Positions 1 to 12,000 of a stretch of 64,000 bases of DNA are shown one piece after another; position 1 is the first letter of the stretch; every line of letters starts with the position of its first letter. The stretch is taken from positions 11,108,836-11,172,835 of the forward strand of contig OX291552.1 in the NCBI GenBank assembly GCA_946406115.1. The letters run 5' to 3'. The stretch comes from Apoda limacodes. Its lineage: Eukaryota; Arthropoda; Insecta; Lepidoptera; Limacodidae. The notes under the pieces were generated by a model that searched no databases, was not told the origin of the DNA, and was given only the letters and a program-made list of their open reading frames with translations. Position numbers and translations under genes: made by a program.

Positions 1-124
1 TGTCGTGTGCCGTTTTACACATTACAGTCGTTAGAAAGTTAGTTAACAGTCAGCAAATTTTGACAAATATTTATTAATTACATATAAAAAATTAATAATT
101 TTCTCTTTACTTAAAAAATAAAAA

Positions 125-206
125 GCTTGCATGCAAGAGGATCGAACCTCCATTATTAAATTTAAATTTGAAGCGCCCCTCCCCTACGCGCTCAGCCACG
201 AGCAAG
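125..206 (-). repeat. tRNA-like SINE head or tRNA pseudogene
   Basis: Read on the minus strand there is an A-box-like TGGCTGAGCGCGTAGG and a B-box GGTTCGATCC at tRNA spacing, followed by a run of T that would serve as a Pol III terminator. The acceptor arms pair at about 5 of 7 positions and the anticodon arm is AT-filled and does not fold properly, so this is a decayed tRNA or SINE head rather than a working tRNA. Confidence 0.5.
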
Positions 207-1650
207 TTTATGAGTTATATGTGACATTGTGCATATTATTCATCTAGTATTAGGTAACTATTATTATATTTTTATAATCAATAGGTGTGCGTGTACAAGA
301 CAAATTACTTTTGTTATTTATATAAATGTGGGTCGTATTGTGATCGGCACTCTTTTTGAGTTCCAAATACTATATGGACCGAACTTCTTTCGAGTCAAGG
401 GGTTGACTACAGCTATTCGTATTTTTTCTTAAAGAGCCCCTTCGAGTACAGTTCGCGCCATTGATCTTTGTATCTGAAGCTAGCTACGAGTTGCGAGAAT
501 GAATTAAGGGTCAAAATAGATATAAATTATCTACGGTCTAGCTTAAAGGTGTTTTTTTTTTTTCATTTCCTGTCTTCAGACACACAAAAACCCGTGGCTC
601 GTATTGTAACTTAGGACTTCTCACTTTTTCCTATAATATGAATACGAAACGTAGAAAAACAGTGCAGTGTAATAAATAAATAAGGGCAATCTTGGCAAGC
701 TACCTACAATTTTGGAAGTAACTCCTCCCCCTTAAATGCGTTATAATTGCCATCATGGTGCCCCCCACACCATGAAATATGCTAGAAAAAGAAAGAAGTG
801 CGTGTCTGCTCTGACGTGCGACTCGAGTTCACTGTTTTAGGGCGATTACCATAGAACCTACGGATATCATTTAAGACCAGAGTGCTTGTCACGACAAATG
901 AAACGAGTCCAAACTCTGTGGGGTTGCGTCTTTTCGTTTTATAGTTCCTATGGCCACCTTCCTGCTCCATAACCAGATCAGCTACAGGGTACCGTATTAT
1001 TGCATTGTCACCAAAGTTATATAAATATACCTAATTTTAGCTGAATTGGATATCAGGAAATAAGTCGAATCACCTAACCTAAACCAAAAACCTAAATAAG
1101 TGTTACGCGTATTTTACTGCCTTTATAAAATTAAAATCGATTCGAGTATAAAGGTAAATTTCACTAGTGGAATTGAATCAAGTCCAAATAAATTTAAAAA
1201 AAAACTTAAAGATACTACATTATAATTTCAAGGTTATATCAAATTATTAATTAGCAAAAACTCAATGCAATAAAATATTTTTGTGATATAAATAAATCAC
1301 AAAGTTTCTCTAGTTTACCTGTTTTTGCCAATTATTTATTTGTATTACGTTACATGTGTAGCTATAATTTGGCTGATTGCATTATAATACGGCTTAGTAC
1401 GAATCCTAAGGCTGTTGGTGAATTTTTAATACAAATAATAATATACGATATTAATATTTAATGCTTTTCGCCTATAATAAGTTCATATTCCGCGTTGTAT
1501 GCAGAATTTTGTCTGGCTTTATACCTCCTCTTAAGGAGTAAACTCCAAAATTTAATCTCCACTCTACGTGGAGGTACCCTAAAAAGTATTTATTCAAGAT
1601 TTTGTTTTGCCTGTTTGTCGGCGTTATTATTGAAATGTATATCCATGCCA
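207..1650. other. AT-rich DNA upstream of the first visible SLMAP exon, nothing recognised
   Basis: I see no exon, repeat family or RNA gene that I can name here. It probably belongs to the SLMAP intron before the exon at 2955, because the reading frame there is already open inside the FHA domain. Short ORFs in this stretch show no recognisable protein. Confidence 0.4.
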
Positions 1651-1654
1651 GTTT

Positions 1655-1740
1655 ACAGCTTCCTAGTACTCAGCTGCGGACAAACGGACGGACATGCTGA
1701 AACTATAAAGGTTTCTTGTAGATTACGGAACCCTAAAAAG
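1655..1740 (+). repeat. End fragment of the GGCCAAGTGCGAGTC dispersed repeat family
   Basis: It has the CGGACAAACGGACGGACATG stretch and ends in TACGGAACCCTAAAAAG, matching the 3' ends of the fuller copies near 34.4 and 52.1 kb. Only the terminal part is present. Confidence 0.55.
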
Positions 1741-1765
1741 AACAATACTATTCCTTATCAGTCTC

Positions 1766-1858
1766 ATACGTACCCACTGATGGAGCACGGCCCTAAACCC
1801 AGGGGGATTAAGGCCATAGCCCGTACGGGGGCCGTGCAGATTGTAGACTTCACATAAT
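1766..1858 (+). repeat. Short LINE- or SINE-like tail fragment
   Basis: The text around GGGGGATTAAGGCC and the GCAGATTGTAGACTTCAC end resembles a tail that I recognise as repeated across lepidopteran genomes. The assignment rests on memory of the family, not on a search. Confidence 0.35.
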
Positions 1859-1961
1859 ATTCCTTTTTTTTTGACATATGCTGGTTTTCACCAATGTTTT
1901 ACTTCACCGTGAAGCCAGTGGTGTGAATAAACAATGTACTTGAGAATTGAGGATAATACTA

Positions 1962-2042
1962 ATTGGTACACGCGGGACTCGAACCTCCGCCACTCAAGAC
2001 GCAAGGTGAAATTGAAACCCCTGGGCTATCACCGACGCAGTT
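1962..2042 (-). repeat. tRNA-derived SINE head
   Basis: On the minus strand there are a GGTGATAGCCCAGG A-box-like segment and a GGTTCGAGTCC B-box about 45 nt apart, with the CGCGTGTACCA end. It lacks a consistent cloverleaf anticodon arm, which fits a tRNA-derived SINE rather than a tRNA gene. Confidence 0.55.
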
Positions 2043-2954
2043 CCAATATCTTTAATTAAATGATACTATGCGGGCAAAGCCACGAAAAGAAATCAATACT
2101 AGACAAAGATCATAAATCATATACATTATACTAAAGAAGAGTTGACTGACAAATGTACTGTGTGGTTGACTGGTAGTAACTGCTTTGTTTAGATTTCAAC
2201 ATAATTCTGTCGGGCAATATTTGTGATGTAACACACCGTCACTGTCATCAACAGTGACGAATTTTGGTTGATTTTGCCGTTGGCATTTTAACTAATGTGA
2301 GAGTGTGGTTTAGCCAATTTGCGGTTTTAGTTTTTTTTGCAGGAAGTTTAATCTAGTGGAATTTGTTAACTTCAAATATTGAATCTATTGAGTTATTTTG
2401 TGTATACAACGTGACGTCGTAACCAGTATTTCATCTGTGAGGTTACATTTCTTTAGAGCATCGTTGACTCTCAGATTAATGTGTGCATAATAAATAATGG
2501 TTAAGTGGGGTTCGGAAGTAACTTAGATCAAATGGATATTTTATTTATCTTAATAAAAAAAAAAGACTTCAAACATTGACACAGGATGACATTGAGATAT
2601 GGATGATAAAAGCCATTAGAATAATATTAAGAATGTAATAACTTTTTTTTTTGTTTTATATCAGGCTTCAAGACTTCACTTGGCTCAGTGTCCAGTTTTA
2701 AATTTAGGGTTTTTTTTTTTATAATTTGTAACCAGCTGTTAATAGCGGTATTACTTGCTCAGCTCTTAGGGTTTTTAGCATAAAGTTTAGTTAGCTTAAA
2801 TATAAACTTTCAAAGCTAACAGGTAGTTCTTAAGATTAGCACTTTTAAACACAAACTAACCATCTCTTTAAATTAATATAGATCTATAGACACGATCATT
2901 TCCGTTTTTTAGTTTCTAGGTAATGTAAATAAAAATAGTGAATTTTGTTTGCAG
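2043..2954. other. Intron sequence before the first visible exon
   Basis: AT-rich with many poly-T tracts and no recognised element. It ends in a good splice acceptor (TTTTGTTTGCAG) immediately before the exon at 2955. I looked for the missing N-terminal FHA exon here and did not find it. Confidence 0.5.
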
Positions 2955-3071
2955 ATCGGCCGGAATGTCTACCGCGCAACTCCTAGTCCAACGAATACAA
3001 TCTTCGAATGCCGGGTGCTGTCACGACACCATGCAACGCTCTATTATGACAAGGGACACTTCTATCTCGTG
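2955..3071 (+). CDS. Slmap: Slmap exon a: FHA domain core
   Basis: Encodes 39 residues in phase 0 between GTTTGCAG and GTAAGT. It carries IGRNVYR, with the arginine expected to contact phosphothreonine, and SRHHA, with the conserved serine and histidine of FHA domains. It ends in GHFYLV, the strand before the NG loop. Confidence 0.93.
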
Positions 3072-6000
3072 GTAAGTGTTATTTTTATTGACTAGCTGCT
3101 GCCCGCGACGTCGTCTGCGTGAACGCTATACTATAAGATCATTTTTTGTGAACAAAACCATAGCGCGATCTAATTCGACGCTAACGCACTCTAGTTAGCC
3201 AATAGGAACATTTTTATATGGTGAAAACGAATTATAGCACATCTAAGTTATGACTTTACACGATTTTTTAACATAACATAAATGGCTATGTGTGAGTAGA
3301 ATAATTAATAATTAAGAAGCAAGTCAAATATGCGTCGTTAGATTACAAGTTGTTACAGAATGTGTTGAAGAAATAAAGGTTCACTGCTCGTTCCCCGTAG
3401 GTAATAGCGTGATAATATGTAGCCTTTATGTTGACGCGACTTCTTAATAATATTCGTGCCAAAGACAAATTTTCTGAAAACTATATTTTTGGCTTCGGTA
3501 TCGATTGTAGATAACACCCCAAGTATTCTTTTAAAAAAATATTCAATGTACAGTTTTGACTTTCCTACGATTTTATTATATGTATAGATGAAAGTGGCGC
3601 AGTGGTAGTCCGTTGGACTGCCGAAAGGTTCTCGGTTCGATTCCTGATAGGGGCAAGATAAAGTCTAGCTTATGGTTGTTCGTATGTATGGTGAGTATAG
3701 TTTATGTCAGATTAACGGCAGGCTCATCCTGTATCTCATTTAGGACGGAATACCATCGATGAAAGGTGAATATTGCTGGTAATCTGTACACTTGTCTACA
3801 AGTCTCACTGAACTAGCGTGGTTGACAAAGGCCCTGCAGAGAGGATACACATCGGCTGTGGCACCAACTGTTCGCTGCGACAGCTGACGTTTAGAATATA
3901 TCTGGCCCCACCTTTGGGATAAGTGTCGATGTAGTAGCTACAATTGGATTCGATACTAAACCTTCAGAAATTGATAACATAATGTGGACATGTGGAGTCC
4001 GGCTAGTTGCGCATTTTTGCACGCCTCATAAGCGGAGCGGTGAGGTAGTGCTCTACTCTCGACATGTCAAAAAACCCAGTCTTTCGAAACTTAAATGACG
4101 TTTTTTTTTTTTAATATAACACTTACAGGATAATATGAGTGCACTAATATGAAGTTAAATAATCTGTCTAGCACATATGGTACATTTTATAAACAATTAA
4201 TTTGTTTAATATAATAAATAATAACATTAAAACTAATCATTCTTGGACGTCCGTGAGTCTGTGTTTATGTGACCATGTATGTGCAGGCAGAGAAATTGGT
4301 CGAAAAATTCATCTTACCGGAATACTTTTGTTTTTAATATATAAAGTATTACACTGTGCTGATTCCTAGTTAATATTAGCGTTCTAAGTACTGTCGTTTA
4401 ATTATAATTTATAAAAAACTAATATACTGTATATCTATATATATATTTTTTATTTTTATTTTATAGTATATTTTTTCCTCACCTTATTAGTTATTTTATT
4501 TTAAAAAACCTGAGTTTTTGTTTTAGAATTTTTTTTTAAATGTGAATGACCGCTATGAGGCGTGCACTTTTGGATTTTCCAAATTTTTATTATGGTATGG
4601 CTAGTGGTACCAATGTTTAGATCACTAAAACCAGACTAAAATTGCGCTCCAAAAGTCGAAGGTTCAAGCCTAATGACCGCCTCGCACATGACAGTCAATG
4701 GTCACGTGGTCACACGTTGCAAGAAGCTCGCATGGTAACTCGTACGCTCTCGCACAGAGTAACCAGATCACTAGTTTTACCTTTCTAACTACATTAAGTG
4801 TAAAAATTGTAAAATGAAAAAAAATATTTATTCATTCAAAAGAGCAAGAAAAAACGTAAAGAACCATCGTTAATTGTAAAGGCAAAGTAAAAGAAATTAT
4901 CCTCAAATTCTTGTCATTCCGGCGACAGCATTGAACTCTGCCCATTGTTCTGTTTAACAAAAGTTAATAGCGACAACACAGACGTATGTACTATTGTTTG
5001 CATTATGGTGCAGGCTGCATATGTCGAATGTATGAGATTCCTTCATAGATGTTCCTATGGCAGGAATATCTATAGGTGCCGCCATATTACAGTTACATGA
5101 ATATCTCATTGTGTTAAACAATGGCATAGTCAATCTCTTAGTAGTTTTATTTGAAAAAAAAAGGCAAGTGCAAAATTCAAACACAACATTTATTTTAGGA
5201 TGTTCAATGTCTTGTCAATGTCAAAGTTTCAAAATGTTCGTGATATGCATAATTACCTTAATTTTGACCCTTAATTTGTACCCCTAAGAGTGCGTATTTC
5301 TTTCTTACTGCTCGTCCCTATAAATGCTTGTGGCTTAGTCGAATTCGTCTATTATAAACGATAAGCGAAGTTAAGCAACGTCGGGCGTGGTCCGTACCTG
5401 GATGAGTGATCGTTTGGTTGCACATTTTTCTGACCACCTCCGTCCGACGTTAAACCTTCGGTCCTGGCTGTTGTCATACTATGATAGTCGTTAAGCCAAG
5501 TTTAATGGCCTTATGGGCGGCTTAAAAACTCTTACGGTCGAGTGGCCCACTGCTTTACTTCACGCCCCTAGTTCAGGTCTGAAATGCATTGATTTTAATT
5601 TACAATCGAATCACCTGTAGCCCGTAGCACCGTAAAATAAAAGTGCAAATAAAATTTATTCTTTTGGATGGAAATTATATCTTAGGAATTTCGAAGAAAA
5701 ACTTTTGATAGGGATGTAGGATACTTTATGCAGTTAACTTTCTAGTAGTGAAAGAATCGATTCCCTATATAAAAAAAAAACAAGAAATAATTTAACCACT
5801 TTATAATGTTAGTATTGATGAGATAAAAGGTAGCTCCTAAAACTGAGTTATTTGCGCATCCCATTGTTTGGGTTAGGTAGGCTAAAAAGGTAAATTCTGT
5901 AGTATTCTTGTAATAGTATCTTTTTCGCTCAAGCTGCTTCATTACTACAATTAATGTTATCACAAAAGCATCTCCAAGATTCACCTTTGCGATATCTTAT

Positions 6001-9000
6001 GCGCTTCTTGTAGTGACACTGGGCTTGTTTGTATCCTTCTCCTTTGCTATATCTTATGTGCATCTTGTAGTGACACTGGACTTTGTATTTGAATTGTTCA
6101 CTGTTTCGATATTTTATGTGCGTCCTGTGACTGGATTTGTTTGTATCGTTCACCCATGCGATATCTTATGTGCGTCTTGAAGTGACACTGAACTTGTTTG
6201 TATCGCTCACCTTTAGCGTCTTCTAGTGTCACTGGGCTTATTTGTATCGTTCACCTTTGCGATATGAGACTATATTTGCAATATCCATGTGCGTATCTTA
6301 TTAACAAGCACCCTTTCACATATATACACAAGTAATATGTCGTTTTCTTTCTTCATAATTTTTTGATTGAAGAGAAATAAGCGATACATAAAATAAATGC
6401 AATGTAAATTGATAATAATGAATAGTATTAGGAGGTGAATGATCCTTCTAATAACATTAATATTTGAGAATTACAAAGTTCAGATTACGAGGACCCATTA
6501 TTTCTCAGACTGTTACATAAATGAACCTTGGACAGGTTATGTTAAAAGATTGAGAGCGGCCGTTTCGTAGTTTCCGCCCACTATCCATTCATAATACTGT
6601 TTATGCATATCTTTACTACTATATCTGAATGTGGTGTGTTTGGTGGCTTGCAGCTGTTTCGTATACGCCATTCGAAAGGACTTTTGATTACGTAGTAGCA
6701 CAGTATACGTAATAGCACCTTATTCATGCTCAGGCTCCTGCATAAGCCGTGCGCCGAGTATAAAAGATCCGCAGGCTATTCACGGACAAAAATTCGAGAT
6801 ACACGATGAAGAGTTAGACAGCTTAATATTATTGTTTGTGAGTAGTAAGTTTATTACAACCCGGTTGTACCTTCGGAACACACCCCAGTTTGGCCACTTT
6901 CCGCTGCTCGTGTTTTCGACCATGCCGCCGATATGTTACGGTCCAGTTACCACTCGTATAGAACGCGCACACATTATCGCGTATACACACGTCATTCTTT
7001 TTTGTAGTGTTAGTAGTCTGTAATAACGCGGTTTTTGTATGAAGTGTTGAGGGTGCGGTAGTCTATTTTACCAATCTTTTATTTCAGTTTTATCACACAC
7101 ATTTTGACACATTTCCCGGTGGTCGAATAAGGTGTAATTTTGCATACACACTTAAATCGGATCGGACAATTCAATATACGAATAGAGCTGGTCTGATGAT
7201 TCAGCCGGGAGGTGGCCATAGGACCTCTGTAACGAAACGACGGTACCTCATCTAGTTTGGGCTTGTTTGATTTGTCTTTACAAGTACTCTGTTCTTAAAC
7301 GATAACCAGGGTTTGATATAAGCTTGTTTGTAAACTATAGATCGAAGCAACAGGTTTTTTGGCACACGGATAGCGGGAACGATGGTAATGGATGATGGAT
7401 CGAGAGTTATCTAGGAAAAGATATATATACACCAGGTTGCGTGCTCCTCACGATTTTGCCGATCTTTTACTCTGAAGCACTTCTAAAACCGCAGAGTCCG
7501 GAACCATTTAGTTTTGGGCAAATATCACAGACTTTTAAAGAAAAACTTTGTCTCAAACAGTAGTTTTTTTGCATACACAAGCTGTACACAATAAATCACC
7601 AGGCATAGACGCATAAGTAATTGTGTACGCGATGACACGAGACTGGAATGCATAATAAACACATTATGCATATAACATTCTGATAAATACCTATTAGTTT
7701 GTAATTTAGGCTATTTTAACGCGACCAAAATTATATATTTCAACGGTGGAGATAAATATACGGACTGAGTACACACTGGAAATGAAATTTTGTGTTTTCA
7801 TTTACTATCTACATAGAGATATAAGATTCATGGTTGACTGTCTCATCAGCAACGCAGAGCCGAAACTACTGAAGCTAGAAACATTAAATTTTGAACAAGG
7901 GTTCCTTCCGTGGGGTACCACTAAGAATTAAAGATTAAGCCGAAGGTATCCCTTAATGCCAAATAGAAGTTGGAAGTTTGTATACAAAACCAGTTTTTAA
8001 GTAAAATCCGTTATAATTGGTATTTGACTCTTTCGTCGAAAGTAAATGTCATATATCACCATTTTTGGGAAAATCATTCCCTAGGGGTAAAATAAAGGAT
8101 GACTTTGTATGGGAATCCATTTACTTTAAAAAATATATAAAATTTAGTAATATAGACTTTCAATTATAAACAAAGAATAACATGTTTCAGGATATTTCGA
8201 AAATCGAACCTTTGTATAGGACAAAAGTTTGTATAGGACGGGGGGACTTAAGTCGTGTGGGTTAAACCGCTATATATTATTATCTACTTATATACCTGTT
8301 ACACGTGTGTACCTATGACCTTAGGCGCAGAAACCTGAACATTGACAGGTGACTTGTTACACAAGTTTAAAGTCGCTCAGCGAGCACTATGTTACGGACT
8401 ATGCTCGGAGTTTCTTTGAAGGAATAAAGATATCCGAAAAAGAACCAAAGTCACAGACATAGCCCACGGAATAAGCAAGCTTGTCGCAAAACCGACGGCC
8501 GTTGGGGCAGACGGGTCTTAAAGTGTTGACCACAGATTGGTATCCGTGCACTGTGTGGAACAGCGTGGATCGCCCTCCCGCCAGGTAGATCAATGACCTG
8601 AAAAAGGTAGCGGAAATTATCTGGATGAAAAAGGCGGAGGACCGTCTATGGTGACGTTCATTAGGTAAGACCTATGTCCAGCAGTGGACTGTTATAGGCT
8701 AATTGAGTGTATACGTATTCGTAATAGTAGGGTAGCAGGTATATTTTTCGTGTCTAATGCGAAATTTTTATACACCTCACGTGTTGCTTTGACTGTCCGG
8801 GCTTAACGGGTATGCATGCATGCATTTTAATGCGTTTGTAGACTATCGAATGTAGCTAAAAAGATCTAGACATACAAAGGAAGGAATTATTATTATCCAT
8901 AAGGATGGTCTTAATGTGACCATAACGTGCTTGGCTCGGTGCACATCAGTATGATACAAATGCGAAAGGCTGTTTGTTTGTTGTTAATTATCAAAAGTTT

Positions 9001-12000
9001 CCATAAAAATATATTTTTGGGGACACTATTCCTGAACGTCGGCACATTAAATTGATTGATAAGTGCATAGAATACTAGTTAGTCTGATCTAGGAAACCCA
9101 TGACAATACATTTTTTCCTTCAAGTAAAACCGCGGGACACTATTTCTTAATGGTTTGCCTTAATTTTTGGCACGGTAGCAGAAGAGCTATTAATCCCGAT
9201 TAATCAAAGAGTCTCGATGGCGCGCTGACTAAATTCTGCGTGGGTGATTCCGAGGGCAAAAGCTAGCATACGTATAAGTAACAAAATATTATACAAGTAT
9301 ACCTGATGCTCTTTTATACACTTTTTACCATAGTTTTCGAACTAACCGAGTATTTATATGATAGTTCATTAGCAGTACGATCTTCCCTTAGTGCAGTTTT
9401 TCAAGTGCGGGAATAAGTTATTTGTGGATAATTTACTCTCTTTCCCGACAGCCAATAGTGCAGACGTGTCCTAGAGTGGAAACTGCGTATCGGAATGCAA
9501 AGTGTGGGACGCCCAGCTTAATTGACCGACCTTAAGAAAGAGGCCGGTAGTTACTGAATGCAGAAGGCAAAGGACCACGAAAAGTAGTGCGCCTGGATTA
9601 GGCTTATGGTCCAACAGTGGACTAAAATATGATGATGACACTCTTGCTAGGCAAGTGGCTTCAAGTGTGAGTCGCAACAATTCCTATGTTTTTCGATGAC
9701 ACAAGCCACAAGCGCTGACCGGCTGGATACATTTGGACAAGCGCCCCGACGAAAGTGTGTATTGGTGTATGTATGTATACACAAACACAAAGAAATTTTG
9801 CAACATTATGCATATCAGATACGCGGAAGTCACCGTTCATGTTTATACAAAGATGATACGCGTTACCTTTTTAAGATTATTTGTTTTCTAACATCCCATA
9901 TCGTTATCACCTTATCTATATTCTTTGTGCTCATTTGATGTACTTATATCTAGGTATTGTGTTTAAACCTCCTTTGTCACATGATGATATTGTATTGATC
10001 ATAGAGGCGTCATATACTTCGTATGCGTAGGCTTTTAACTACGTGTGGTTTATTTACACACCTATTTACCAATAATATCTGAATTTTCATATGAAGTCAA
10101 TTTTTTAATTCCAATCAGTGTTCTACAAACACTTTTAAATCGTAAAAGTGGACAATGTAAATTTCTACCAAGATATATCCGGCTAGAAACTCGGTAGTTA
10201 CACTTTTAAGAAAGTCATTTAGTTAACAACATAACTAGAACACATCACAAATCAAAAAAATACAAATATAATCATTAATCTTTCAAATAAAAAATAATAA
10301 TATAAATTAGTTCAGTAGCATGTACCGCACGAGCTGTATCTCTTGAGAATATTTTTGTGTCTTTAAAAAAATCTATTTTTTGCGATAAAAAACGAACTGC
10401 TAGACTTTGCTCAAACTCTTTCTAGATCTAAGTCGTGACGTAGCGAATCGATTGACTAGACAAATGTGTCCATTGGTTGTTCAGATATTGAGGAGTAAAA
10501 AAAAAAGCCAACCTGCATACACAAACACACACACTCTAAAAATGGTGGTAAACGATTCTCCAGGTCTCAAAACTAATAATAAAAAGTAAACGCAAATTTA
10601 GCGATTTTGATTTTCGGACCTATTATAATAACTTCCGTCAAGGAAGTTAATAATAACACAATTTTAACATATTATATTGTTATTGTAGGCCATACAAATA
10701 TTCACCTTCTATTTTGCCCTCTATAAAATGATTTTTCAAACAACTTTTTAACAAAAAAAAAAAAAAACAACCGGCTTCAAAAAGATGCACTGAAAAGGTA
10801 AAAATAATTACTTATTCCCAAAACTCTTATCTGTATTACTATTATACTATTTTTTTTGTTAATAAGTTTTTATTTTTTACTTTTGAGTGACGAATTGCTT
10901 TTTCCGTACCCTAGAAACATTTATACTCGTATCAAAATTTTTTACAATCATCAACATAAAAGGCGTTTCACCAGTTCCAAATTAACACCAATTTTTTTTT
11001 TTGACAAAAGTTTAAGTTTTAAATTCACTACGTTAATATGGGACCAACCCGCAAGTATATCCTGTCGAATAAAAAAAAAATCACGTAAATCGGTTCATAA
11101 ACAAAAAAGTTATGGCTGAACATCCATAAAAAAAATATACAGTTGAATTGAGAACCTCCTCCTTTTTTTAAGTCGGTTAAAAAACGGTAAAACACGTCAA
11201 TCTTAATTTTAAATCTAAAAGCCAAATACCAATTATTATGCGTTTAGCTTAAAAATAATGAATTGTACTTACAAAAAAAAAAGTAATATATATGTATTTA
11301 TATCCGTTGTCTGGTACCCATAACACAAGCTCTGCTTACTTTGGGCAAGACGGCGCTGTGTGTAATGTCCAAAAAAATAAAAAAATAAAAATTAATTTCC
11401 ATACTAATTTGCATTTCTTGGTTTGAACCCCCCCTGAGTACACCTACAAACCAACTGTAAATCCGACAGTTAAAAACAATTTCTTACAATAAGTTTTAAT
11501 TAATTAAACTAACAATAAACAAAGCTTATCAAGAATTGCGCGAGTTTTATCTTAAAGCTGATATGATTTAATTTAAAAGTAAAAAATACGATATATTAAT
11601 GATTTGACTTTCTAATAATGGTAATACGATGTAATAAACGTTTTATTTCATGACGTTCTATTGCATAAACACATTTTATTGTTTTCTTTTCTTTTGTAAG
11701 ATTTGAGAGTGAAAATGTTTTGTTTCCTAAAAAATCTCTATGGTTATTGGTTATTGAAATTAACATTATATATAAAAATACATTACATTACATTATTTAG
11801 GATTTATTTAGGAGGCCGTGAAAGTAAGAATGCGTGCTGAATTATCTTAGTTAGAAGGCTGAACCGAAGGTGGGGCTGTCAATAATACGAATCCTAAATT
11901 TCTTACCACCGTTAAAACACAGTGTACTATTAATGTTATGAAGATTGTATGAAAAATAATCGGTTTTACCAAAAGATATAAATATCACAAGATACCTACT

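Noticed and set aside
1495..1857. 120-codon ORF
   Set aside because: It runs through ends of two dispersed repeats and contains no recognisable domain.
5360..5420. A functional 5S rRNA gene
   Set aside because: The first half of 5S rRNA is missing or diverged and the sequence continues into a SINE body.
5929..6153. Minus-strand ORF with repeated HYK/RIRYRKGE that suggested zinc fingers
   Set aside because: It is a translation of the 60-bp minisatellite and lacks the Cys/His spacing of zinc fingers.
6550..7060. Solo LTR of an LTR retrotransposon with the TATA box at 6759
   Set aside because: I found no matching second LTR, no TG...CA termini with a duplication and no tRNA primer site.
10856..11119. 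87-codon ORF that looked like a conserved small protein because a similar ORF occurs at 45049-45393
   Set aside because: Both lie in copies of repeat R2, so the similarity is that of the repeat. The translations are low-complexity Phe/Lys/Ser-rich.
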